Assembly: GCA_900546385.1 (NCBI GenBank)
Contig: URCT01000066.1
Location: 1 to 14,376, forward strand
Direction of reading: 5' to 3'
From: an uncultured Eubacteriales bacterium
GTDB taxonomy: Bacteria > Bacillota > Clostridia > Oscillospirales > CAG-382
Length of the DNA stretch: 14,376 nt
The translations under genes were made by a program, and so were the position numbers. Positions within the stretch are counted from its first letter, which is position 1. Each line of letters starts with the position of its first letter. Shown here piece by piece: positions 8,179 to 14,376 of the stretch. The notes beneath the pieces are model-generated. The model made no database searches, was not told the origin of the DNA, and saw only the letters and a list, made by a program, of their open reading frames with translations.

Positions 8179-8207
8179 ATTTTATATCAATATTGTATAT
8201 TTTGCAA
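8179..8207 (-). promoter_or_regulatory. Downstream promoter (P2) of the SLH protein gene
   Basis: Minus strand: -35 TTGCAA (8202-8207), 17 bases, -10 TAAAAT (8179-8184). It would start transcription near 8172 and give a leader of about 55 nt. Confidence 0.6.
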
Positions 8208-8220
8208 TAGTTTTTTTCAA
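8192..8220 (-). promoter_or_regulatory. Upstream, overlapping promoter (P1) of the SLH protein gene
   Basis: Minus strand: -35 TTGAAA (8215-8220), 17 bases, -10 TACAAT (8192-8197). It overlaps P2, shifted by 13 bp. The surrounding 60 bases are very AT-rich, which fits a strong promoter; which of the two is used cannot be told from sequence. Confidence 0.55.
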
Positions 8221-8222
8221 TT

Positions 8223-8239
8223 GTAACACAAAAGTAACA
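8223..8239. promoter_or_regulatory. 11-bp-phased direct repeat upstream of the SLH promoters
   Basis: Plus-strand GTAACA (8223-8228), N5, GTAACA (8234-8239). The start-to-start distance of 11 bp puts both copies on the same DNA face, as in response-regulator sites such as PhoP boxes. It ends 2 bp from the P1 -35 box. The regulator is unknown. Confidence 0.4.
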
Positions 8240-8265
8240 TTAGCTGATGAAAAAGTGATGGGAAG

Positions 8266-8290
8266 CGGGATTTTTTCGGCAAAATTCCCG
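8266..8290. other. Weak inverted repeat in the S53 / SLH intergenic gap
   Basis: CGGGA (8266-8270) pairs with TCCCG (8286-8290), with four further A/T pairs inside. A T-run follows only on the plus strand, where no gene ends, so it is a poor terminator for the S53 gene. No better terminator for that gene is seen in 8240-8374. Confidence 0.25.
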
Positions 8291-8374
8291 GTTTTTCCCT
8301 AAAAAACGCCTCTTCTCTCATAAAGCACCGCCACGCCGCACCGACGCGCGGATCCATGGACGTTAACAGAATTA

Positions 8375-9499
8375 TCACATTTCCGACATTTCTCCGAGCG
8401 GCACACCCAAGCCCGTGCAGAAATCGTATCCGATACGCGCGTCAAACCGCCCGTTCGAACCGAGAATCACATCATAATAGCTTGCTTTCGCCTGTTCGGA
8501 ATCGTAAGAATCGGTTCCGGCCGCCGCATACAGCGCGTTCCCGACTTGTGCCGCCGTTAGCCTCCGACCGCTCCGCGCCATATGTCGCGCCAAAATTCCG
8601 GAAAACACCGGCGCACCAATGCTGGTGCCGCAAATGCCGCGAAAATCGCCTGCCGCACGGTCATATACCGCATAGCCCGGCGAAAGGCACGCGTCGAGCG
8701 CAATATCGGGCGTTGCACGCCGGCCGCCGCTCATGGCGGCAATCGGAGAAAACCGCTTCTGCCATTCCGGTATACCGGTATACAAACTTGGTCCGCCGCC
8801 GCCGTTCTCCCACGCTGAATACGAAAAAACGCTCCCATTCACCGGATTGCGATGGAATACCGCGCCGCCGACACTGACAACCGACGCCGAAGCCGACGGA
8901 TAGCAGACCGCGCCGCCCGCATCGCCCGAGGACGCAACAAAGCATTTTTCGGTCGCACGCAGCGATTCGTCAAATTCCGTCTGCGTCTCGAACTCCGCAC
9001 TGCCGAAGCTCATGGAAACAATGTCTGCCTTTTCGGCCGCCAACAGCACCGCCTGCATGAGCGACGTGATCGCCGCGTTCGGCGCAAGCACACAGACGAT
9101 CTTCGCACCCGGCGTGACAGCGTGTAACCACGAAACATCCGCCGTCGCCTCCATACGCCACGAGTCAACCGCGCGGCCGCTTTGCCCGTCGCCGGTTTCT
9201 CCGGAGGTGCTGCGGCTGTAAAGCATCTCGATAACCGCCGCGGGCAAACCGAACGCGCGGTTAAAGGCGTCGAAATCGCTTTGCAGATACCTGCCGCTTG
9301 CGTAAAACGCCGCCACCACGGCGACGGTCACGCCCGAACCGGCCGTATCGCTGTACGGCAGACCGTAGGCACGATAGAAATCCCAAGGCGAACGCGGCGC
9401 ACTTCCGTCGCTTTGCGCAAACGCCGCAAAAGAGCGTGCCGTCGGCACGGAAAGCGGATAGCGCGGCTCACGCAGACAATCCAATGAATCGTGAAGCAT
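8375..9499 (-). CDS. S53 family (sedolisin) serine-carboxyl peptidase, catalytic domain only
   Basis: Predicted endopeptidase of the sedolisin/kumamolisin family, which uses a Ser-Glu-Asp triad in a subtilisin-like fold. In the 374-residue product the expected residues are visible: E117 and D121 (E-x3-D in WRMEATADVSW), the oxyanion Asp D193 in SSGDAGG, and S293 in CGTSIGAPVFSG (GTSxxxP). The C-terminal region holds the acidic loop expected for the calcium site (near YYDVILGSNG and the following residues). Typical sedolisins are made as secreted precursors with an N-terminal pro-domain of about 150-200 residues; here only about 30-40 residues precede the catalytic fold and no signal peptide is seen. 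It may be cytoplasmic or use another export route. The ATG has GGAGG 7 bases upstream. Family assignment is firm; substrate and location are not known. Confidence 0.9.
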   Translation of the reverse strand: MLHDSLDCLREPRYPLSVPTARSFAAFAQSDGSAPRSPWDFYRAYGLPYSDTAGSGVTVAVVAAFYASGRYLQSDFDAFNRAFGLPAAVIEMLYSRSTSGETGDGQSGRAVDSWRMEATADVSWLHAVTPGAKIVCVLAPNAAITSLMQAVLLAAEKADIVSMSFGSAEFETQTEFDESLRATEKCFVASSGDAGGAVCYPSASASVVSVGGAVFHRNPVNGSVFSYSAWENGGGGPSLYTGIPEWQKRFSPIAAMSGGRRATPDIALDACLSPGYAVYDRAAGDFRGICGTSIGAPVFSGILARHMARSGRRLTAAQVGNALYAAAGTDSYDSEQAKASYYDVILGSNGRFDARIGYDFCTGLGVPLGEMSEM

Positions 9500-9509
9500 A
9501 GACTTTCCT

Positions 9510-9526
9510 CCAAAAACCGTTTTTGG
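9510..9526 (-). other. Small hairpin overlapping the S53 ribosome binding site
   Basis: CCAAAAA (9510-9516) and TTTTTGG (9520-9526) form a 7-bp stem with a 3-base loop. In the mRNA the stem uses the first GG of the GGAGG site, so it could modestly mask translation. Mostly A-U pairs, so weak. Confidence 0.3.
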
Positions 9527-9550
9527 TACAGTGTATGGTCGGAAAACCGC

Positions 9551-9588
9551 AAAAAGAACGGATTCGAAAAATCCCTTTCGAATCCGTT
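9551..9588 (-). terminator. Intrinsic terminator of the NAD-salvage operon
   Basis: Perfect 13-bp stem (9557-9569 with 9576-9588, AACGGATTCGAAA and its complement), 6-base loop, with CTTTTT following on the minus strand. It starts 18 bases after the oxidoreductase stop codon and closes the four-gene unit. Confidence 0.9.
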
Positions 9589-9606
9589 TGTGTGTTATTT
9601 GATTTT

Positions 9607-11391
9607 TTACCGCTGTACCAATTCGAACGAATAGATGCGCGTTTCATCGCTCTGCCATGCGCCGTCAAAATACGCACGAATGGCCTGTACCTTGCCGCCG
9701 GTCGGCAAAAACAGCAAATGACGGCAGTTTTCCTCCGATTGATATAAAACCTTTTCGCTGTTGTCCTCCAAAATGGCGACAACACGGATCTTCTTGGCCA
9801 AATGCGCCGGCATCTTGAGCGGCCGGAACGCAAGCGGCATATTGCTGCGCATGGAATAGCGGCGATATTCGCCGTTTTCGCTGACCGATTCGCGCGAATA
9901 GTCCGGGTCAAGCACCAAACGCACCACACCTTCTGCCGGCTGTTCGTCATAAACAATGGTCAGCCGCTTGCCGCTCACACGGGAAATGTAGTTGACCGAA
10001 TCGTTTTCATCCGGACGTTCCTTGCCGTTGAAAAGAATATGATAATCCGCATAGGTCATATCGGTGGCCGCGTGCAGATTGCATTCGTCAATTTTGCGCA
10101 CGTGTCCCGGCAGATAACAGCCGTCGTACATAAGCTCGGTTTGCAGCTCAGCAATGTGATCAGTATAAACGCCGCTCGGCTCGCAGCCGTATTTGACGCA
10201 TAACGCTGCCGCATTTCCCACCGCCTGGCCGAGAATGGCACAGGTCGCCATCACGCGTGTGGCGGAAAGCGCGGCATGCGTGGCACTGATGTTGCGTCCG
10301 GCAAATAAAAGATTGTGAATGTTGGCCGAATACAGACTGCGGTAGGGAATGCCGAAGGGGCTGGGCGCCGGATGATAGATGGTCGGTTCGCCGACATGAC
10401 GGAAGCCTGCCGGATTGTGGTCATCCATCGTCCAGCCGCCATAGCCGACAATGTCGTCAAATTTGCCGCCGCTCTCCACATCGTTCTGCGTCAGAACGTG
10501 CGCACCGATGTATCGGCGGCTCTCGCGCTTGCCCGGCAAAAAGCCGATCCATTCAAGCTCCCAGTTGTCTGCATCGTGATTTCCGCGGTTTTTGATGTGA
10601 TCCCAAACGCCGAGAGCCACCTTTAATAACTCCTCGCGCAGCTTTTCCGTGTCGGCAAGGCTGTCGTCCTCGCCGCCAAGCTCAATCCACCAGAAATTGT
10701 TGTTCTTGTCCTTCATGGAATGCGCCCGATGGGGAAGTGCCTCATCCGTTTCATATGTATGCGCCCATTCCGGCTTGACAAACCGCACCTTTTCGCTGTG
10801 TTCCCGCGCCTGAATCAGGCAGGACATTCCCATGGTGCGCAAATCTGCGTGTTCGGGCGCAATGCTCTCGTTGTATTCCGCACGGGCTTCGCGGCCCTTT
10901 GTCCACTTCGCGCCGACAAGCGGAGCCAAAATACTGTCGCCCGAACAGTCGGCAAATACATCCGCGTGAATCGTGTGGAAGGTATAGGTCGTCAATTGCC
11001 AGCAGGTAACCGTTTGAATGGTATCGTTTTCCGCGCGCGCGTCCAAGCAGGTGGTGTTGAGCATCAGCGTTAAATTCGGCTCACGCATGGCGGCACTGTA
11101 CAGAACCGAATCCCAAATCGAGAAGTTGAGATACGGATTGACATAGTTGTTCTCCAAATCCAATTCGCTGACAATGCCGGATTCCATGTTATTCTTGCCG
11201 TGTGCGCCGCGCACCCACATCCGGATTTCGCTGGACGCATTGCCGCCGAGCATGGGTCTGTCCTGCACCAAAATGGTTTTCGTGCCTTTGCGCGCCGCGG
11301 CAATGGCCGCCGAAAGGCCGGCAAGGCCGCCGCCGATGACGCAGAATTCGGTTTCGTGGTATATCGTTTCACGTGAAACGTCGGTTTTCAT
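9607..11391 (-). CDS. FAD-dependent oxidoreductase (FAD_oxidored family)
   Basis: Flavoprotein of 594 residues. An N-terminal Rossmann dinucleotide-binding motif, CVIGGGLAGLSAA (about 17-29), is followed by DRPMLGGNASSEIRMWVRGAHG-type residues (44-65), typical of the FAD_oxidored group (PF12831). The last ~110 residues look like a beta-rich C-terminal extension. Substrate is unknown; relatives act on varied small molecules. It is the last gene of the operon. The frame opens at an ATG (11416-11418) overlapping the pncB stop (ATGA), but ATG 11389-11391 is preferred: GAAGGAA (11397-11403) is well placed and the flavin fold starts soon after. The gap to pncB is then 23 bases. If the earlier ATG is used, nine residues are added and translation is coupled to pncB. 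A parS-like palindrome encodes residues 4-9. Not similar to L-aspartate oxidase in any way I can see. Confidence 0.88.
   Translation of the reverse strand: MKTDVSRETIYHETEFCVIGGGLAGLSAAIAAARKGTKTILVQDRPMLGGNASSEIRMWVRGAHGKNNMESGIVSELDLENNYVNPYLNFSIWDSVLYSAAMREPNLTLMLNTTCLDARAENDTIQTVTCWQLTTYTFHTIHADVFADCSGDSILAPLVGAKWTKGREARAEYNESIAPEHADLRTMGMSCLIQAREHSEKVRFVKPEWAHTYETDEALPHRAHSMKDKNNNFWWIELGGEDDSLADTEKLREELLKVALGVWDHIKNRGNHDADNWELEWIGFLPGKRESRRYIGAHVLTQNDVESGGKFDDIVGYGGWTMDDHNPAGFRHVGEPTIYHPAPSPFGIPYRSLYSANIHNLLFAGRNISATHAALSATRVMATCAILGQAVGNAAALCVKYGCEPSGVYTDHIAELQTELMYDGCYLPGHVRKIDECNLHAATDMTYADYHILFNGKERPDENDSVNYISRVSGKRLTIVYDEQPAEGVVRLVLDPDYSRESVSENGEYRRYSMRSNMPLAFRPLKMPAHLAKKIRVVAILEDNSEKVLYQSEENCRHLLFLPTGGKVQAIRAYFDGAWQSDETRIYSFELVQR
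11365..11380. other. parS-like centromere site (ParB/Spo0J binding)
   Basis: CGTTTCACGTGAAACG is a perfect 16-bp palindrome. Its inner 14 bases, GTTTCACGTGAAAC, are identical to the core of the Firmicutes parS consensus TGTTTCACGTGAAACA; only the outermost pair differs. It lies inside codons 4-9 of the oxidoreductase (encoding VSRE and flanking residues), 9 bp from its start codon. ParB spreads from such sites and loads SMC; they usually cluster around the replication origin. Binding here is inferred. Confidence 0.8.
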
Positions 11392-11396
11392 AAATG

Positions 11397-11403
11397 TTCC
11401 TTC
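11397..11403 (-). promoter_or_regulatory. Ribosome binding site supporting the 11391 start of the oxidoreductase
   Basis: Minus-strand GAAGGAA, about 5-6 bases before ATG 11391. The alternative ATG at 11418 has only a weak AAGAAG upstream. Confidence 0.6.
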
Positions 11404-11414
11404 TTTCTTAGCCG

Positions 11415-12854
11415 TCATTGCGGCTTCTTGATCAAATTCATCTTAATATCCCAAAGCTTCTGCGAAAGATCCACATAATAGGTGTGCGGATTCTCAAAGC
11501 GTGTCACTTCGTCCCACAGCGTGTCGATCTGCGCAAGACAATAGGCGCGAATCTCTTTGGCAGAGGGGGATGTGTAGACCTGCTTGCCGTCCTTGAAAAT
11601 CGGCACAAGCAGCTCACGTGCGTCAAAATTCTCGAGCGTTTTGGTTTTCCAGGTTTCCGCCGGGTCAAAAATGGTGTGCGGAGCCGCTGTGTCCACCGTC
11701 TCGTCGTGCAGACACATTTCGTCCGCCAACGCCTTGCCGGTGGCGCGGTCGTAGTAACGGTAAACCTTTTTGAAGTGCGGCGTGGTGATTTTGGAGGTGT
11801 TTTCGCTGAGCTTGATTTTCGGGACAATGCTGCCATCCGGATTTTCCAAAGCCGCAAGCTTATACACCGCGCCGAACACCGGATCGCTCTTGGCGGTGAT
11901 TAACCGTTCGCCGACGCCGAAGGTATTGATGCACGCGCCCTGTAACAGCAGGTCGTTGATGAGATATTCGTCAAGCGCATTGGAAACCACGATTTTTGCC
12001 GTGGTAAGCCCGGCATCGTCGAGCATCTTGCGTGCTTTTTTGGTCAGATAGGCGATATCGCCCGAATCCAGGCGAATGCCGAAATCGGAAATGCCCTGCG
12101 GCACAAGAATCTCTTTCAACGCGCGAATGGCATTCGGAACGCCGCTTTCGAGCGTGTTGTAGGTGTCCACAAGGAGCACCGCGCCGTGCGGATACATCTT
12201 GCAGTACGCACAAAAGGCCTCATATTCCGTATCAAACATCTGAATCCACGAATGCGCCATCGTGCCGCCGGCCGGAACGCCGAATTCCTGCTCGGTCACC
12301 GTGCAGGCCGTTCCGGCACAGCCGCCGATATAAGCCGCACGCGCACCGACAATCGCCGCCGATGCACCGTGTGCGCGCCGTGAGCCAAACTCCAGCACCG
12401 GACGGCCTTTGGCGGCACGGACGATGCGGTTTGCCTTGGTGGCGATGAGCGATTGGTGGTTGAGCTCAAGAAGAACATATGTTTCGATGAGCTGTGCCTG
12501 CACCGCCGGCGCACGAACCGTCAAAATCGGTTCGCCCGGGAAAATCGGCGTTCCCTCGGGAACGGCATAGATATCGCCGGTAAAGCGCAAATCGGCAAGA
12601 TAAGTGAGGAAATCCTCGTCAAAAATGCCTTTGGAACGGAGAAAATCGATGTCCTCTTTGGTAAAATGCAGATTGTTAATGTAGTTGATTATTTGATCAA
12701 GCCCGGCGCAGATTGCAAAGCCGCCGTTATCCGGCACACGGCGGAAGAATACGTCGAAATAGGTGATGCGGTCGGCAAAGCCGTTTTTGAAATAGCCGCC
12801 GCCCATGGTAAGCTCATAAAAATCGCATAAAAGCGTATAATTTTGTTCTGTCAT
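11415..12854 (-). CDS. pncB: Nicotinate phosphoribosyltransferase
   Basis: Joins nicotinate with PRPP, driven by ATP hydrolysis, to give nicotinate mononucleotide: the entry step of the Preiss-Handler route to NAD in the cytoplasm. The 479-residue length fits the family. Visible features are the N-terminal LLCDFYELTM, FGSRRAHG (156-163) in the active site, GTMAHSW with H201 as the likely phosphorylated histidine, LDSGD (262-266) for phosphate binding, and FGVGERLITA (312-321). The start is ATG 12852-12854 with GAGG (12865-12868) 10 bases upstream; the longer frame begins at an unsupported TTG. It lies 28 bases after pncA, whose product supplies its substrate, and its TGA overlaps a possible ATG of the oxidoreductase. 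Annotation is secure. Confidence 0.96.
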   Translation of the reverse strand: MTEQNYTLLCDFYELTMGGGYFKNGFADRITYFDVFFRRVPDNGGFAICAGLDQIINYINNLHFTKEDIDFLRSKGIFDEDFLTYLADLRFTGDIYAVPEGTPIFPGEPILTVRAPAVQAQLIETYVLLELNHQSLIATKANRIVRAAKGRPVLEFGSRRAHGASAAIVGARAAYIGGCAGTACTVTEQEFGVPAGGTMAHSWIQMFDTEYEAFCAYCKMYPHGAVLLVDTYNTLESGVPNAIRALKEILVPQGISDFGIRLDSGDIAYLTKKARKMLDDAGLTTAKIVVSNALDEYLINDLLLQGACINTFGVGERLITAKSDPVFGAVYKLAALENPDGSIVPKIKLSENTSKITTPHFKKVYRYYDRATGKALADEMCLHDETVDTAAPHTIFDPAETWKTKTLENFDARELLVPIFKDGKQVYTSPSAKEIRAYCLAQIDTLWDEVTRFENPHTYYVDLSQKLWDIKMNLIKKPQ

Positions 12855-12882
12855 AAAAAGAAAGCCTCGTTTCAATCCGTTT

Positions 12883-13437
12883 TTATAAAACGTTTATCTG
12901 CACCGACCGCATGACCGCCAAAGCCGCCTCATGCAAGGAAGCGTCGGCCGCCGCCGTCAGCGAAGAAAGCACGCAGATTTCGGCGTTTGGGCAAAAAGCC
13001 TTGGCAAGCATGGCATTGGAAATCACGCAAATGTGGCTGACAAGGCCGGCAAAGGTGATTTTGACATAGCCGCGCTTTTTCAAAATCTCGGCAAGGGCAG
13101 GTGAGCCGAAGGACGGCTTAAAAATGCGCACGTCGTCCGGCCGGACGCATTCGGCGACCTTGCCGTACAATGCGTGTCCGGCCGAACCGCTTAGGCAATG
13201 CGGCACAGGCAAAGCCTTGCCTTCGGGCGTTTGCAGATATTCATCGGCACTTGCGGCGTGCGTATCAAAGGTAAACAGCACATCGCCGCCGGCCTTGCGC
13301 ACGCGTTCGATTTCAGCACAAATGCCGTCCTCTAACGTTTCCGCACCGGCAAAGCCGAGCGCACCGTCTACAAAATCGTTTTGGTAATCCACCACCACAA
13401 GTGCTTCTTTGGCGGTTTTATTTTTTGCGATAAACAT
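12883..13437 (-). CDS. pncA: Nicotinamidase (isochorismatase-like cysteine hydrolase)
   Basis: Deamidates nicotinamide to nicotinate plus ammonia, feeding PncB in NAD salvage. The 184-residue protein has the triad D17 (VVVDYQNDF), K107 (IFKPSFGS) and C137 (SHICVISN). The metal site is D58 and H60 (FDTH) with H80 (PVPHCLSG). The run DEYLQTPEGKALPVPHC is characteristic of nicotinamidases rather than isochorismatases. One small oddity: a His (H135) precedes I136-C137 where many homologues have Asp or Asn. The ATG has AAAGGAGAAGG with 7 bases between GGAG and the start. It sits 27 bases after the metallo-hydrolase gene and 28 bases before pncB, clearly one operon. No NiaR- or NrtR-like operator was recognised upstream of the unit. 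Confidence 0.95.
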   Translation of the reverse strand: MFIAKNKTAKEALVVVDYQNDFVDGALGFAGAETLEDGICAEIERVRKAGGDVLFTFDTHAASADEYLQTPEGKALPVPHCLSGSAGHALYGKVAECVRPDDVRIFKPSFGSPALAEILKKRGYVKITFAGLVSHICVISNAMLAKAFCPNAEICVLSSLTAAADASLHEAALAVMRSVQINVL

Positions 13438-13464
13438 AATCCTTCTCCTTTATCAGTTTCTCCG

Positions 13465-14214
13465 TCAAACCACATAATATTCAAAACCGTCGCACGCAAC
13501 GATATGCACAAACGGGAAGCGGATATTTTCGCGTTCGAGAAGCACCAAATTATGCGTCGGCGTGACGTGCGAAAAGATCATAAGGCGCGTTTTGGCGTTG
13601 ACAAGCACGGTTTTTGCCTTATCCGCCGACAGATGCGTCAATTCCGACACAATGAGGTCGAACGGTTTTTCGGTTTCAAAGGCGATTTTCGGGAAATCGT
13701 GGAAATCGTAGGCGAGATCGCCCGTGAACAGCACGCGTTTGCCGTCGTCCGCTTCAAAAAGATAGGCAAAAGTCGGCACATTCGGCGCGATATGCTCGGT
13801 ACGGATGGCCGAAACGCGTAAGCCGTAGTTTTCGTAGATAACGCCTTCGCTTGTGGTATGCAGGCGGAAGCGGTCATGATGGCGGTCAAGCGGCATATGC
13901 AAGGCGGTCATCCAAGCGCAGAACGGGTCGATGGCGGCATCTTCGGCAAAAAAGACATCCGCGTCGCCGGTTTTATGATAGCCAAGATAGCTTTTTGCCA
14001 CCGAACCGAGCGTATCGGCATGGTCGGAATGCATATGGGTGAGGAAATAAGCTTTAACCTTTTCGGTTTCGATGCCGCGGTTTTTGAAAAGGTATTCGAC
14101 CGGTGCGCCGACATCCACCACAAAGCCGAAGCCGTTATGTTCCACATAAACCGAGGTGCAATAGCGGCGCACTTCGGGATGTCCGTGACTGGTGCCGAGA
14201 AATGTAAGTTTCAT
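13465..14214 (-). CDS. Metallo-beta-lactamase-fold hydrolase
   Basis: Single-domain MBL-fold protein of 249 residues, probably cytoplasmic because there is no signal peptide. It opens with MKLTFLGTSHG, usual for RNase Z/PhnP-like members. Metal-binding features in order are the HMHSDH motif (H60, H62, D64, H65), H141 in TEHIAPN, D166 in FTGDLAYD, and H216 or H221 near the end (FSHVTPTH). All ligands for two metals appear present, so it should be a hydrolase. The family covers phosphodiesterases, nucleases and thioesterases; the substrate cannot be read. It is the first gene of the NAD-salvage operon, 27 bases before pncA, which hints at a nucleotide- or nicotinamide-related ester, an inference only. 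The ATG has AAAGGAG 7 bases upstream. Confidence 0.9.
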   Translation of the reverse strand: MKLTFLGTSHGHPEVRRYCTSVYVEHNGFGFVVDVGAPVEYLFKNRGIETEKVKAYFLTHMHSDHADTLGSVAKSYLGYHKTGDADVFFAEDAAIDPFCAWMTALHMPLDRHHDRFRLHTTSEGVIYENYGLRVSAIRTEHIAPNVPTFAYLFEADDGKRVLFTGDLAYDFHDFPKIAFETEKPFDLIVSELTHLSADKAKTVLVNAKTRLMIFSHVTPTHNLVLLERENIRFPFVHIVACDGFEYYVV

Positions 14215-14253
14215 GTGAATGCTCCTTTTTTACAGTCAATAACTCTAACTTAT

Positions 14254-14282
14254 ATCATACGCCAAAAAGAACGGTTTGTCAA
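14254..14282 (-). promoter_or_regulatory. Strong sigma-A promoter of the MBL-pncA-pncB-oxidoreductase operon
   Basis: Minus strand: consensus -35 TTGACA (14277-14282), 17-base spacer, -10 TATGAT (14254-14259, one mismatch). Transcription would start near 14247, giving a leader of about 33 nt. Its near-consensus form suggests steady expression unless repressed. Confidence 0.88.
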
Positions 14283-14286
14283 CAGG

Positions 14287-14306
14287 AAAAAAGGCGGCTT
14301 TCCGCC
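14287..14306 (-). terminator. Intrinsic terminator of an unseen upstream gene
   Basis: Minus strand GGCGG, loop AAAG, CCGCC, then six T (14287-14292). It lies only a few bases upstream of the operon promoter and would insulate it from transcription entering from beyond the window. Confidence 0.7.
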
Positions 14307-14315
14307 GGAAAGGAG

Positions 14316-14376
14316 GCCGCCGGAGGCGGCAAAACCTGTTGCGGCAGCAACAGAAAGAGCGCCGCCGGAGGCGGCA
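14316..14376. repeat. GC-rich palindromic repeats (two identical 16-mers plus a third stem-loop)
   Basis: GCCGCCGGAGGCGGCA occurs at 14316-14331 and again at 14361-14376, 45 bp apart; each is a 6-bp stem around GGA. Both copies are preceded by a GAAAG-containing stretch, so the repeated unit is somewhat longer. Between them is a further hairpin, CTGTTGC/GCAACAG (14336-14342 with 14347-14353). The array runs off the window edge, so its full extent is unknown. Confidence 0.7.

Noticed and set aside
8266..8290. Terminator of the S53 peptidase gene
   Set aside because: The T-run is on the wrong side for minus-strand transcription and the stem is only 5 GC-containing pairs plus weak A-T pairs.
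8216..8357. Possible 46-codon frame on the minus strand starting at ATG near 8357, upstream of the SLH gene
   Set aside because: No Shine-Dalgarno site precedes the ATG, the composition is that of the AT-rich promoter region, and it overlaps the direct repeat and reaches the P1 -35 box.
11392..11418. Earlier ATG start for the oxidoreductase overlapping the pncB stop
   Set aside because: Translational coupling is possible, but its upstream AAGAAG is weak compared with the GAAGGAA before ATG 11391. Kept only as an alternative.
14316..14376. CRISPR array
   Set aside because: The repeated units are only 16 bp, palindromic throughout, just two copies are seen, the single spacer itself forms a hairpin, and no cas gene is present.

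Overview
The window is about 14.4 kb of bacterial DNA holding nine protein genes. All nine are on the minus strand, so the region is transcribed from right to left. Gene content (S-layer homology protein, M23 endopeptidase with a G5 domain, membrane GGDEF protein, S53 peptidase), AAAGGAG/AGGAGG ribosome binding sites and near-consensus sigma-A promoters point to a Gram-positive member of the Firmicutes. My guess is a gut-type clostridium of the Oscillospirales; this is inference, because no rRNA or phylogenetic marker is present.

Right end (14376 to 9550): an unusual cluster of GC-rich stem-loops, the last a terminator for an unseen upstream gene, is followed by a strong promoter (TTGACA, 17 bp, TATGAT). 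The promoter drives a tight operon: metallo-beta-lactamase-fold hydrolase, nicotinamidase (pncA), nicotinate phosphoribosyltransferase (pncB) and an FAD-dependent oxidoreductase. It ends at a clear hairpin terminator. PncA and PncB together make a complete nicotinamide-to-NaMN salvage route to NAD. The roles of the two flanking enzymes are unknown. A palindrome matching the ParB/Spo0J parS site lies within the first codons of the oxidoreductase gene.

Middle (9499 to 4581): a sedolisin-type (S53) peptidase with an intact catalytic set but no visible signal peptide or pro-domain. Next comes a 1145-residue secreted protein with three N-terminal S-layer homology domains. Its gene has two overlapping promoters, an upstream 11-bp-phased direct repeat, a full AGGAGG site, strong codon bias and a strong terminator, all of which suggest an abundant cell-surface protein.

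Left end (4548 to 1): a membrane acyltransferase starting just after the S-layer gene's terminator, a membrane-bound diguanylate cyclase, and a membrane-anchored G5/M23 cell-wall endopeptidase with its own promoter. SLH protein, acyltransferase and M23 enzyme fit a loose cell-envelope theme.

Four starts were moved inward from the longest open frame because of ribosome binding site placement: the cyclase, the SLH protein, the oxidoreductase and pncB. No tRNA, rRNA, CRISPR array, transposase or phage gene was seen. I found no convincing new multi-gene system. The best leads are the parS site, the four-gene NAD-salvage operon, the pro-domain-less sedolisin and the repeat cluster at the right edge.
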